From Pediococcus argentinicus (GTDB lineage: Bacteria > Bacillota > Bacilli > Lactobacillales > Lactobacillaceae): DNA of 63,278 bases. The notes below the pieces were generated by a model. That model was not told where the DNA came from. It did not search any database and saw nothing but the letters and a program-made list of their open reading frames with translations. A program made the position numbers and the translations under genes. Where the stretch lies: assembly GCF_001437605.1 (NCBI RefSeq), contig NZ_JQCQ01000007.1, positions 1 through 63,278 of the forward strand. Reading direction: 5' to 3'. Positions 8,636 through 21,072 of this stretch are shown in pieces (the first letter of the stretch is position 1; the number at the start of each line of letters is the position of its first letter).

Positions 8636-8667
8636 CAGTTTTTAACGGAATCCAGTCGATTGCTCGT
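8636..8667 (-). repeat. Copy 1 of a 32-bp leader motif
   Basis: On the plus strand CAGTTTTTAACG, then 4 variable bases, CCAGTC, 2 variable bases, TTGCTCGT. The same blocks at the same spacing recur at 38921-38952 (26/32 identical, no gaps). Read on the minus strand each lies just before a Shine-Dalgarno-like sequence and an ORF with a hydrophobic start. Confidence 0.6.
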
Positions 8668-8963
8668 TGCCAATTCCTTATACATTATTTTAAAATAAAT
8701 CACCCCAAATCATTATTACGTTTATTAGTAAATAATTATTTAGCCAATGCAAATTGGTTCAAAGATATTTCAAAAATTGTTAAAATTAAATTGTCAAATG
8801 AGCTACGAATACTGTTAATAGGGTCACACTTTGATGTATACTAGTATATGTTTATACACTAGGTCTAAGTGGACTCAATATAATGAAAATAAATAGCAAT
8901 AAATGTCAATTCAGTATTGAGATTAGTGAAACTTAGATTTTTATTTTTGATGGGGGTAAATGT

Positions 8964-9962
8964 ATGACGCGAGAAAGAATTGAAAAAATGAACACCAAAG
9001 AACATTATCGTATGTACAAAGCCGGAAAAATGTGGTTATTTTCCGGTATTTTGGCATTCGGTATGGGTGTTGGTTTGCTCGAAAATGGTATGGTGCGTGC
9101 TGATGCGCAGCAACCAACCACTGAACAGACAACTAGTTCTAGCGACCCAAATGCTAAGGATGACAATATTGCCACTGATAGTGTCAGCGATACTGCTGAA
9201 AGTACAAACAGCACTGCTGCTCAAAAAGTAACTTCTACTAAAGGTGCTACGGATGTTAAGAGTGATGACGATGCTGCAAAATCTGATGTAGCCAAAGATG
9301 CGGTACTTACTAAAGACGTTTCTTCTGATGCAACTTCAGACACCAAACAGGCTGTAAAGGATGATCAAAAACCATCCTCTGATGCAGACAGTAGTGCAAA
9401 AGCATCTGATGAAAAAGAGGCTCAGTCAACAAAAATTGATAATAATGGTGATAGTCAGACTGATGTCAAAACTGAAAATAAGACTGTAAAATCAACAGCA
9501 ACTGACGCTCCAAACAAAGTAGAAAATAATGATAAAAAAGTAGCGACTAAAGCTGCTTCTGTAGTAGCCGATGCTAAAGCAACTCCTGAGATTGCAGTTA
9601 AAGATGCAAAAACCGAAAACACTAAAGCTAAACAAAGTCAGAAAAATGCTGATCTTGTTAAGAACTTAACTACTCAATTACCAAAGGGTAGTGTAGTTTC
9701 TTTTGATGCGCTTAATAATCTAGACGTTAAGTTACCAAATACAGTAACTCAAACTCAGATTGATGCCGCTAAACTTGTGCTCAAGAATAGTGGAGTGGAC
9801 AAGATTAATCTTGTGGCTAAAAAAGACACAGCTACAGAGCCTGACACATATGATGGCGGACGTTCGGCAGCTGAATATGATTTGTTTACACTTATTCCGA
9901 AAAGTAATCCGGCTCAACTTATTTCAATTGGTAATACTATGTGGGACCAAAATGGTGGCTGA
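8964..9962 (+). CDS. N-terminal fragment of the adhesin (signal plus stalk)
   Basis: This is the part translated under standard rules, 332 residues behind GGGGGT. Export signal at residues 1-50, then an Ala/Asp/Ser/Thr/Lys-rich, low-complexity segment to about residue 215, then a short folded-looking part with ALNNLDVKLPNT and a basic-hydrophobic helix. With no wall anchor, such a fragment would be secreted and lost. Confidence 0.6.
   Translation: MTRERIEKMNTKEHYRMYKAGKMWLFSGILAFGMGVGLLENGMVRADAQQPTTEQTTSSSDPNAKDDNIATDSVSDTAESTNSTAAQKVTSTKGATDVKSDDDAAKSDVAKDAVLTKDVSSDATSDTKQAVKDDQKPSSDADSSAKASDEKEAQSTKIDNNGDSQTDVKTENKTVKSTATDAPNKVENNDKKVATKAASVVADAKATPEIAVKDAKTENTKAKQSQKNADLVKNLTTQLPKGSVVSFDALNNLDVKLPNTVTQTQIDAAKLVLKNSGVDKINLVAKKDTATEPDTYDGGRSAAEYDLFTLIPKSNPAQLISIGNTMWDQNGG
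9960..9962 (+). other. In-frame TGA splitting the adhesin
   Basis: Codons run TGG GAC CAA AAT GGT GGC TGA GTA CCT CGT. Reading phase, composition and domain logic continue across the stop. The following base is G, not the C of the best-known leaky UGA-C contexts. Confidence 0.9.
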
Positions 9963-12900
9963 GTACCTCGTGAAAGCATGAATCCATTTGCCTTCTTAAC
10001 CTATTTAGACCCTGACAATCCGACACTGACTGGTTCTGGTGAATTCTTAAAAACCTTTAGCCAAGCAACAATTGATAGTTTAAAAAATAGTAATACCTTT
10101 ATTAAAGCAATTCTCAATGACTCGTACCCAAACGGTGACAGCTATAATTTATTTATCTATGATGCTGAGCCTGGAAAAGTATTAGATCATAACTCAGATG
10201 ATTTCTTAAAGGGTTATCAAAGCGTTTTTGTGGATATGTATCAAGGCTATATGGCCGCATATAATAATTACACTAAATTGTTGGACGCCGAAACAAAAGC
10301 GAATACTACCAGTTATATGTATGGTGTCCAGGGTAAAAACGAAAACTGGAAGACTCTGAATACCAAAATGGACGCGCAGTTACCTAGTGACAGTTCGGTT
10401 GGTTACAAATATGCCTATCAAGACTTCATTAACTGGTTAACTGCTGACCCACATGGTGTAACATCTCCGAAAGACGATATCAACACGAACCGACCATTGC
10501 AGGCAGGATTGTACGTGTTGGGTCAAGATGATGGGCTTGCCTCAACAACATGGACAGGAAAAGGAGATAATTCTCAAAAATTGCCAACGGCTGACAAGTT
10601 TTGGGAAGGTTACAAAAAACTTGTATTTAGAGATAGCGGTGAAAACGACACACCACGTGATGGGACAGCTAACTATTTTTCTTTAACGGACGCTAACGGA
10701 GATTCTGTCACATATCCAGATATCATCTTAAACCTTGGCCGAAAAATTTCTGATGCGGTACTTGATAGCTTTAAACGGGTTTATGCGGCCGGCGTTAAGC
10801 AAGCTGCCCTAGATGCGTTACAAGGTAAGCGGATGGCAGTTGATATTACCTATGGCGTTGGGGTTGATTCAGTAACAGCTACTGGTTCAGCAAAAACAAC
10901 CGATGCAAATGACATTAAGTATTTAACAGATGCCGGTTATTTCAAAGACCCAATTTATCAAAATACTGACTTACAAGTCGCATTTGCGAATGGATATCGC
11001 TATGTTAAATTTTGGCTAGCTAAAAATACAGCTACTTTATCAACGAATGCCCAGAATTCGTTTGATTACAAGAATGTTGATGGATATCTTGTACCAACGG
11101 GACCAGCATCAAAACCCACCGGACCAAGTTCTAAAGAGAATCCAATCGACAAGGCAATTATTTCTGTCTTATCCGGAATTGACACAACGTATAACGTGTT
11201 GCCAACTAAAGGTGCTGACAAATCTACGGTATCCGGTAAGCAAGCTATCGCGGATTCAAACGATAATTATTCAGCCGGTCATTACATGAATACGGTTTAT
11301 GATTTAGCCAAGCAAGTTGCGTTTAATGCCCGTGCAGAGTGGACAACTGCTGTTGAAAATCAGATAAATGGAATCAACTCCGCAGCTGGTGAAAATGAAC
11401 TGAAAATTAATACAGATAGTAAATGGTACCAGATGAGTCCTTATATCTATACCACTGTGTTTAATACGCTAAATAAGACGTACCATACTTCTGACGTAGC
11501 AGAAAGCTTTATTGTAAAAGCATTGAATAAAGCTGATCAAGATATTGTTAAGTCAGCCACTAATAATAATGGTGTACCTCAAATTACACATGACCCAACT
11601 AAGGTTGAATTAGAACCAGATTTTCTTGCTAAAATTGATTTAAATGCCAGCGCATATTACGATTGGCAAAAATATGATTCTAAATCTATTGGTGTGTCGT
11701 CTGACTCAACAATTACTAACCCAAGTGCAAGTATTAAATTGGGGATTGATAAAGACGCAAGTGAAAAGACAAATTCAACAACTCTTCAAAATATTGTTAA
11801 CTACGCCTACTATCATGAGCAAGCTGTAGCTGCTGCTGCATTCGAGGCGGGTTATAACGCAGCAAATAAGAACTTAAAGGTGACTGGCGGTCTTTCGGCG
11901 CAAGCTCCAACAGGCGATAATGCCAAATATCGATTCCAGTACCATTCGGATTTAATCGGAAGCTTGTATCCAAGCACGAGTGATTTTGACGGATCAGACC
12001 AAAAGACTTTAATGGACACTTCTGCCAATAGTGATGGAACAACTACTGAATTAACGCTAATTACGGATAAAGACGGTAATTTTGTTAAGCTCACTGCTGA
12101 TGTAAAAGATAAGAACGGTACTATTCTTATTTCTAAAGATTCAGATAATATTAACGATGTGCTTACACTCCAATATCCAGCTCCTCATACTGAAGATAAT
12201 GATGGTATAGCTGTTGTTGATGGTAATAATAGCCAAGTTTATATCCATATTGCCCGAGTAGATTATTCGGATGGAACATTTAAGTATCGCACAGAGATTC
12301 AACGTAACACTTTGATGGAAGTTAAACCGCAGGACGGTAAAGGCGGAGCGTTCAATAATGTTTATAAGAGTGGATATGACTATCGTCGTAGCTTTATGTC
12401 ATCAATAGAGGTTAAAACTAATCTCAAAAAAGATAATCAAGACCTTGAAACCACTAAGTATTATTCATTTAAAGATGACAAGTTAGTAATTCCTGATCGC
12501 GATGAACACACGGGTGCATACGTCGCTGTTGAAGTTGATCCGCAAAAAGATAGTTATTTTAAAGTTATAACAATTGATAATGATGGCTTAGGTACCATTA
12601 AAGTAAGTACGGTTGATAAGACTGGTACCCCATTAACCGTGGAACTTAATAAGCAACACGCATCAGCTACAATTGGTGATAAGGATAAAGCACATTTGGA
12701 TGTGTGGATTAATGCTGATGGATCAATATCACTAGCTGATTATGGATTTAAAGGGATGTTTACAGCTACACAGACTCAACTTTTGAGCTCAGATCCTAAA
12801 GCAAACGCCTTTATTGATGTAACTATTCCTGCAGGGTTAATCGGTAAACCAATCGCGGGCATTTCTGGAACTGACAATCCAAATCCTGAAGATAATGTAA

Positions 12901-15459
12901 CTGGGACCCAAAATATCTATGCAGATGCTCTTATGCCAAGCATTCAACGTGTAACTATCTTGATGCCTAATGAAGACAAAGACGGCGTTGTTCTAGTCCC
13001 TGATCACAATCGAGTTGTTAGTGATAATGAGATTGATAAGAATAAAGGTATGTCACTTACTTTTGTTAATGGGCAAGATCAAAAGACTGATAACTTAACA
13101 GAAGGTGCAACTGATGGTCGCCCTGATGTTAGTGTTACCTATGGTATTGGTAAGCAAATTGACGCTACTGCAACGATTCCATATGTTGCTATTAATAAAC
13201 TTTCTGATGGTAAAACAAAAGATACAATTGATACAGGCGTTGTAGCTAACTATGATGCTACAAAGAATGAAGTAACAATTGATGTATCAAATGTAAATTC
13301 ATACAGAAATGGATTTAACCCAAATACGAAAGATACAGAGCATAATGTTGGTCCACAAATTTTTGATTGGACAAAGGTAACCTTCCCTGAAGGATCACAA
13401 TGGTCAATTGATGGTAATGTATTAACTTACAAACCAACTGATGAAGAAAAAGCAAAGATTTATACAGCAAACGGTCTACACGTGTCAATGGAAGGGATCC
13501 TTGATAATGTAGATACTGAAAAATTCCTTAGTGATAAGGTTTATTTAGACGCAGTCGTTAGTTCAACAGTTCGCACAGAAATCGATAAAACGATTAATAC
13601 TTCAACAGACTTATCATCAACCGATCATAAATCATATCAATTTAAGAATGCTGATTTGATTAAACTTGTACCAGAAAAAGATCAGGCTAAAGTTGCTGCT
13701 CTCCTATCTTCAATGAGGGGTAGAACTGTCACACCAACTGATTTGCCTGCATCAGTAACATGGCCTGCAGGTGTGACCCAAGTTGCAGTTGATGCTGATT
13801 TGAATGTAACAGTAACGTTTAACCCGGACGCCGTTACTTCCGCTACTCCAGAAATCCTTTTACCACTTTCAGTTGGTGATGACGGCAAGGTTGTTACTGA
13901 TGCTACTGATAATAAGCCTATTTCAAGTATCAATTTGAAGCTTACTTTGCAATCTAACATTATTGTTAAGAATGTCGTTAAACCTGATGGAACCAAAGAA
14001 TTACCTGGTGAAAAGACCCTTGAAACACCAGTTAATTTAGGTGGCACTTCATCGGATGCAACTACAACAGAAACTATTGCTAAAGATGACGATACTTATG
14101 ATACTTACAGGATTTATGACAACTCTAATACAAGCAGCTTGGGTGCAAATACTACAGATACTGCAGATGATGTAGTATTATTTGCGAAATTTGATGCAAC
14201 TGGTAAACAAATCAACAATATTATTTATCATAATTATATGAAGACTTTGGGATATGTTTGGAAGGGTTTCAACGAGAATGAGACTGACTATCCAGCAACT
14301 ACCGAATATCCTAAAATTACAGATGATAACAAAAATTCGTCTTATGAAGGAATCTCATTTACTCAAAAAATTCCTGCCGATAAGATTAAGGGATTAGATC
14401 TAAGCAAGTTAGAGACTGTGACCTCAACAGATTCTGATGGAATCACTAGAACTAATGAAGTTACAAAAGAAGCAGATGGCAGTTTAACAATTAAGACAAC
14501 TATCAAAGCAGACGAAGCTTCAAAAGCAGCATATGTAACATCTATGTTTAAAGATGGTTTTATCAATCATTTTGTTCTAACTGATGGCGTTAATAGCATT
14601 AACGTTATTGAACAATCTGATCCACTTGATGTCGAAAAAAATACGTTTGTCATCAAAAATGCAACTATCAATGTTAGTGACCCTACCAAGTATGATCAGA
14701 CTTATGATAATGAAACCATGACATTTAATTTCACTTACAAGAGTGACGAAAAATTAGACGCTAAGATTGCACTTGGATTAGGTGTAGATGTTGGTGGACA
14801 AGTTATCAATTTAAATGCAACTGGCGGAAATAAAGAAGCACTGAATGAATTTTTAGCTAGTTTACAAGCTTCATTTGCAGGTGTAGCAGAACATCCGGAT
14901 TTAGGAAATGCAGATAAATATATCAACTTGTCAAACATTACTTTTGGCAAATCAGATAAAGATGGAAATATTCCTGTATCAGTCTCAATTACTACAACTG
15001 CTGATGTAACGAAAGAAAACGCATTACAAAACATCTTGAATTACCTGCAAGTTACACCAAACACTAAAGCTGAAGGCATAGCTCCATATTTCTCAGGTGT
15101 TATGGTCAAAATTAATTTTGAAAACACTTTAAAGCAGTCATTGTCAGGATTTACCAATAAGGCGTTAATTGATTCAACTAAGACACCAAATTGGACAGAG
15201 CTAACTTTAAATACCGATGGCAAGTTAGGAGATGCGTTTACTAATGCAACTTCCGCTGTTGTTAAGGGATATAAAGTAGCATCAGCAACATATATGGGTA
15301 ATACCGTTAAATTAAAAGATTTAAAAGATAACGGTGATGGAACGTACTCACTTAAAGATGGTAAATACGATTTTGGTGTGGATACAGACGGTGAAAAAGC
15401 ACAAGCTCAAACATTAGTATGGAATTATGTCCAAAGTGATATCACGGTTTCATTAAGTA

Positions 15460-17760
15460 ATGAAACCAAGGTTTATGACGGAAATCCATCTACAGACAAG
15501 ATTCACTCTGTAACGTTACCTGATTTCTTAGCCGCTCCTAAGGATGGTTGGAAGCTTTCTGATTTCAAACGTCAAACTGGCGATGGTAATGACAGTCAAA
15601 ATGTAAAGGCAGCTCCAGGCTATGTTGTAACACTTTCAGATGCTGGTATTGCAAGACTCCAAACAGCAAACCCTGATTTTGTGATTGACGGGACAACACT
15701 GCCAGCAGCTAATATTACGGATGGTCATTTGACTATCACTCCAGCTGCTGCCACATTTAAATTAAGTGGAACAGATACAAAGGTATATGACGGCAAGACC
15801 ACGGCAATCAATGAGGTGAAAGGTAAGTACACAATCACGTTAACGGATGACTTAACCTATACCCTTGTAGATGGTGACTTACAGTTTGATAAGGACCCTA
15901 AAGATGTAGGAAGTTACAAAGTAACGTTAACAACTGCAGGTTTGGCTCATGTTAAAGCTGTTGATAGTAACTATACCATTACGCAAGATACGGGCGAAGG
16001 AACATATACAGTTACACCGGCTGCAGCCACACTTAAATTAAGTGGAACAGATACAAAGGTATATGACGGTAAGACCACAGCAATCAATGATGTGAAAGGC
16101 AAGTACACAATCACATTAACGAGTGGCTTAACCTATACCCTTGTAGATGGAGATTTGCAGTTTGATAAAGACCCTAAGGATGTAGGAAGTTATAAAGTAA
16201 CATTAACAGCTGCAGGTTTGGCTCATGTTAAGGCTGTTGATAGTAACTACACCATTACTCAAGATACGGGCGAAGGAACATATACGATTACTCCTAAACC
16301 TTTAGACCCAGCTGGGCCTAACGAACCTGGAAAGCCAGCTAAACCCGCTAACCCAAGTGATAATGATCCGTTGAGTACTTCGATCGTTATCAAGGGAGCA
16401 ACGAAGGTTTACGATGGTGATGCTTCAACTGATCCAAGTATATACACAGTAGTTGGACCAACAAGCTATAAAGACTTTGTCGTTCCAGCACTAACAGCTA
16501 ATGACTTTGACTTGAGTGGTATTAATAGTCAAAACGTTGGTAAATATATTGTTAGACTAAGCGCAACCGGAATTGAAAAGATTCAAAAGGCTAACAAGAA
16601 CTATTCATTTAAAGCTGAAGATATTCAGAATGGATTGTTTGTGATTACTCCAGCACCAATCACAATCACAGCGCCAACTGTAAGCAAGACTTACGATGGT
16701 AAGTCTTATGGAGCTATTTCAGGAACTGTTACTGGTAAGCCAGCTAAAGGTTTTGATCCTAAATACTCACTAACTGATATTAGTGGTGATATTAATGTTG
16801 GTGAATATCCAATTACAGTGACACCAACTGAAAATGCAAACGGAAATTACACGGTAACCGTAGTAAGTGGTAAACTCACCATCACTCCACAACCATTGAC
16901 ACCAGCTGGCCCTAACGAACCTGGAAAGCCAGCCAAACCTGGCAACCCAAAGGACAATGATCCATTAAGTACTTCGATTGTTATTAAGGGAGCAACCAAA
17001 GTCTACGATGGTGATTCTTCAACAGATCCAAGTACGTTTACAGTAGTAGCTCCAACGAGCTACAAAGATTTTGTCATTCCAGCATTAACTGCTGATGACT
17101 TTGACGTTAGTGGAATCAATAGTCAAAATGTTGGTAAGTATGTTGTTAAACTAAGCGCAGCAGGAATCGATAAGATTCAAAAAGCTAACGGGAATTACTC
17201 ATTTACAGCTAAAGATATTCAAAATGGATTGTTTGTCATTACTCCTGCTTCAGTTAAGATAAAGGCTCCAATAGTTTCCAAGGATTACGACGGCAAGCCT
17301 TATGGCGGTGTTATTAGTGGTAATGTTACTGGACAACCTACTAAGGGTGACAAAGTGCTTTACTCGCTAACTGATATTAGTAAGGATATTATGGCGGGTT
17401 ACTATGTCATTAATGTTACTAACGGAGATAATCCTAATTACGACGTAACTGTTACTGATGGATCATTAACGATTAATCCAATTACAGCTGTATTTAAACT
17501 CACTGGTACTGATAATAAGATCTACGATGGTAAGTCAGTGAATGTGAATGATGTGAAGAATCATTACGTAGTTACTTTGAGTAATGGTGATAAATATCAA
17601 TTGCAAAATGGTGATTTAGTCTTTAATACAGATGTTAAGAACGTTGCAAATTACACTGTTGCTTTGACGAGGGTAGGACGAGATCATATCAAAGCTGTTG
17701 ATAAAAATTATGTCTTTACAGAAGATGGCAGTGAAGCTACTTATATTGTAAATAAACGTA
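15460..17760 (+). repeat. Tandem YDG/MBG-type surface repeats in the adhesin
   Basis: Eight modules contain the (K/T)-x-YDG signature, at about 15471, 15780, 16059, 16405, 16690, 17001, 17281 and 17521. Two nested periods are visible: a 276-bp (92-codon) unit repeated at 15741 and 16017, and a 594-bp (198-codon) unit starting at 16308 and 16902 with the PAGPNEPGKPAKP linker. The near-identity of the DNA shows recent duplication and allows copy-number change by recombination. Confidence 0.85.
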
Positions 17761-18566
17761 ATTTGACTATTACTGCTCAAGATAACAGCAAGGTCTTTGG
17801 TCAAAAAGATCCAAGCTTGTCAGCTATGGTTGAACCATTCAATCAGAATAGTAATACTGGACTAGTTAGGGGTGATAAAGTAAACTATGATGTTATTCGT
17901 AAGACTGGCGAAAGCGTTGGAAAATACGCAATTAACGTTCAATCCGGTACAAACAATAACTATAATATTATTACGCATCCTGCAGTATTTACCATTACAG
18001 CACCAATTATTAAGAATGGTACGGTCACAGTTCACTATATCGGCGGCGGAAAGACTATCCATGCCAATACTGAATTAACTGGTAAAGACGGCGATAGTTA
18101 CAACGTTGATAAATTGAAGATTGATGGATATACCTTCAAACGTTCAGATAAGAACTTGGATGGTAAGTTTGATGGCAATACAGACATCACGTTGTATTAC
18201 ACAGTTAACTACACGGCTGTTCCGGTTGATAAGAACGGACACAAGATTCCAAACGTTCCACCAGTAAGTGGAACCGGCGAACCAGGTGAACCAATCAACA
18301 TGCCAGACATTCCTGGATATAATAGAATTACTGTTCCGGTAATTCCAGGCGAACCAGGTGTTGTTGAGGTAATCTATGTTAAGATTCCTAACAATCCAGG
18401 AAAACCAGGGAATCCAGGGCGACCAGGACAACCAAATAATAATAACCAAAATCCTAAGACACCGATTGTGCCAAAACATGAAGTGCCTGAGGTTCCTACA
18501 CCAACTGTTAACAACCAAAAGGTTGATCACGAAACACCAACACCAAATAAGGCAACTGCTCGTAAG

Positions 18567-18581
18567 TTACCTCAAACTGGC
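18567..18581 (+). other. Sortase sorting signal LPQTG
   Basis: Codons for LPQTG, followed by a hydrophobic helix and KKRKKEDETD at the C-terminus, the normal class A sortase substrate layout for covalent attachment to the peptidoglycan cross-bridge. Confidence 0.93.
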
Positions 18582-18703
18582 GATGATCAACAAAGCGAAA
18601 CTGTTGCTCTTGGATTAGGAATTGCAATGTTGATTAGTGCTCTTACTTTAGTAGGTTTGAAAAAACGGAAAAAGGAAGACGAAACTGATTAAGATGCGAT
18701 GAT

Positions 18704-18760
18704 TAAAAAGGACAAGTCTAACATGGCAGAAATGCTATGATAAAGGCTTGTCCTTTTTAT
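18704..18760 (+). terminator. Terminator after the adhesin
   Basis: AAAAAGGACAAG pairs with CTTGTCCTTTTT; the loop region contains a second small pairing. It ends in T residues. Confidence 0.8.
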
Positions 18761-18827
18761 TTTGTCCTGTTTTCTGAAAGACTAGTGGTGTAAAATCAAA
18801 ATAAAGAGTGCAAGAGGAAGGATTATT

Positions 18828-19391
18828 ATGCATAAAATTAATTTGAAACCAATGCCAGAGATTGACTATGAAAAAGTCACACGTTTTAATCAAGGTGTTT
18901 TTGGTAACCCAGTTTTCAAGATTAATGGAGTCTATATCCCCAAAAAGAACGACTATAATAGTATATCTAAAAAAATAATCCATAGTGTCTTTCAATTTAA
19001 GAAACAGTTCTTAGTTGAAATGGATGATTTTTCGATTGTTTTTAAACAAGGGCAGAAACAGACAAGAGAGCTTTGGACAAATAATATTAAGTACATTCAA
19101 GTTGGCGTTTTACCAATGCTTATTGCTAATCGCGGAGTTAATGTGTATAAATATGTGATAACATTTAGAACCAGCAATATTGAGTATCATCAGAGTTGTG
19201 ACTGGTTTGAAACCCTAGGAGAGTTAAAGAAGTATTGTGATCAAAATCGAATTGACTTCGAGGATCCGTTTGAGTTGTTACAATTTCCAGACCATTTTAA
19301 AGCATTTGAATATTTGAATAAAAATCATACTTTTGAAAAAATAGCTGAGGAATACAACTATCCTACAAGCTATGCAAAAAAAGCGTTCTAG
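18828..19391 (+). CDS. Unrecognised 187-residue cytoplasmic protein
   Basis: I do not recognise this family. No signal peptide or membrane helix is seen. The middle (about residues 55-135: FLVEMDDFSIVFKQG, then KYVITFRTSNIEYHQ) alternates hydrophobic and polar residues like a PH-type beta barrel, followed by LGELKKYCDQNRIDFEDP and a helical tail with FEKIAEEYNYPTSYAKK resembling a degenerate helix-turn-helix. The start has AGGAAGG upstream. It has its own terminator overlapping its stop and lies between adhesin and glycerol operon without a clear partner. Confidence 0.65.
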   Translation: MHKINLKPMPEIDYEKVTRFNQGVFGNPVFKINGVYIPKKNDYNSISKKIIHSVFQFKKQFLVEMDDFSIVFKQGQKQTRELWTNNIKYIQVGVLPMLIANRGVNVYKYVITFRTSNIEYHQSCDWFETLGELKKYCDQNRIDFEDPFELLQFPDHFKAFEYLNKNHTFEKIAEEYNYPTSYAKKAF

Positions 19392-19422
19392 CACCTTATC
19401 CACGGTGCCGGAACGCTTTTCT
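19381..19422 (+). terminator. Terminator overlapping the end of the 187-residue gene
   Basis: GCGTTC-TA-GCACC pairs with GGTGC-CG-GAACGC, then TTTT. The stop codon TAG lies in the 5' arm. Confidence 0.8.
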
Positions 19423-19452
19423 TATAGTGCAATAATTCACAAGTGTAATTCT

Positions 19453-19481
19453 TTGCGCAATTAAAAACAGCTTGCTACAAT
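19453..19481 (+). promoter_or_regulatory. glpK operon promoter
   Basis: TTGCGC (19453-19458), 17-base spacer, TACAAT (19476-19481). Transcription should start near 19488, immediately before the cre site. Confidence 0.7.
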
Positions 19482-19492
19482 GATAATTGTAA

Positions 19493-19507
19493 TTGGAAGC
19501 GCTTCCT
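19493..19507 (+). promoter_or_regulatory. CcpA cre site of the glycerol operon
   Basis: TTGGAAGCGCTTCCT fits the cre consensus WTGNAANCGNWNNCW at every fixed position and contains a perfect inverted repeat. Just downstream of the expected transcription start, it predicts carbon catabolite repression of glpK-glpO-glpF by blocking. Confidence 0.85.
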
Positions 19508-19509
19508 AA

Positions 19510-21071
<1,562 letters not shown>

Positions 21072-21072
<1 letters not shown>

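Larger units (their letters stand above)
8345..8963. other. AT-rich intergenic region with a decayed membrane-protein remnant
   Basis: About 620 bases lie between tRNA-Leu and the adhesin. The middle carries a minus-strand leader-like 32-mer and a broken short ORF, listed separately. Nearer the adhesin are the palindrome TATACTAGTATA (about 8836-8847) and a TATAAT-like hexamer (about 8880). I could not assign a convincing -35, so the adhesin promoter is unresolved. No intact gene is supported. Confidence 0.5.
8964..18692 (+). pseudogene. Giant LPxTG cell-wall adhesin, frame interrupted by one in-frame TGA
   Basis: One frame of 3243 codons is split by TGA at 9960-9962; both halves are in the same phase. 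The N-terminal 332 codons carry a KxYKxGKxW-type export signal (residues 16-24, R-M-Y-K-A-G-K-M-W, then a hydrophobic helix) and a Ser/Thr/Asp/Lys-rich stretch. The remaining part holds a large unrecognised region, eight YDG-type repeat modules (15.47-17.6 kb), an MBG-like module (about 17.75 kb), a MucBP-like domain (about 18.0-18.2 kb), a Pro/Gly/Asn-rich wall spacer, LPQTG, a hydrophobic helix and KKRKK. Export signal and sortase anchor are thus on opposite sides of the stop. The codon before the stop is GGC and the text resumes VPRES; TGG (Trp) to TGA would be a single change. The first ATG after the stop, 9978, has no good Shine-Dalgarno. Either a disabled adhesin, a sequencing error, or readthrough. 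Confidence 0.8.

Noticed and set aside
9960-9962. TGA as selenocysteine or recoding site
   Set aside because: The context is a surface protein without redox residues, the next base is G rather than C, and no recoding stem is evident directly downstream. A point mutation or base-call error is simpler.
15741-17500. CRISPR-like array in the adhesin
   Set aside because: The repeats are long, in frame and protein-coding, with no short repeat/spacer regularity. No cas genes are in the window.
18144-18530. Minus-strand ORF rich in Trp and Asn
   Set aside because: It is the antisense shadow of the Pro/Gly/Asn-rich wall spacer of the adhesin and has no ribosome site.
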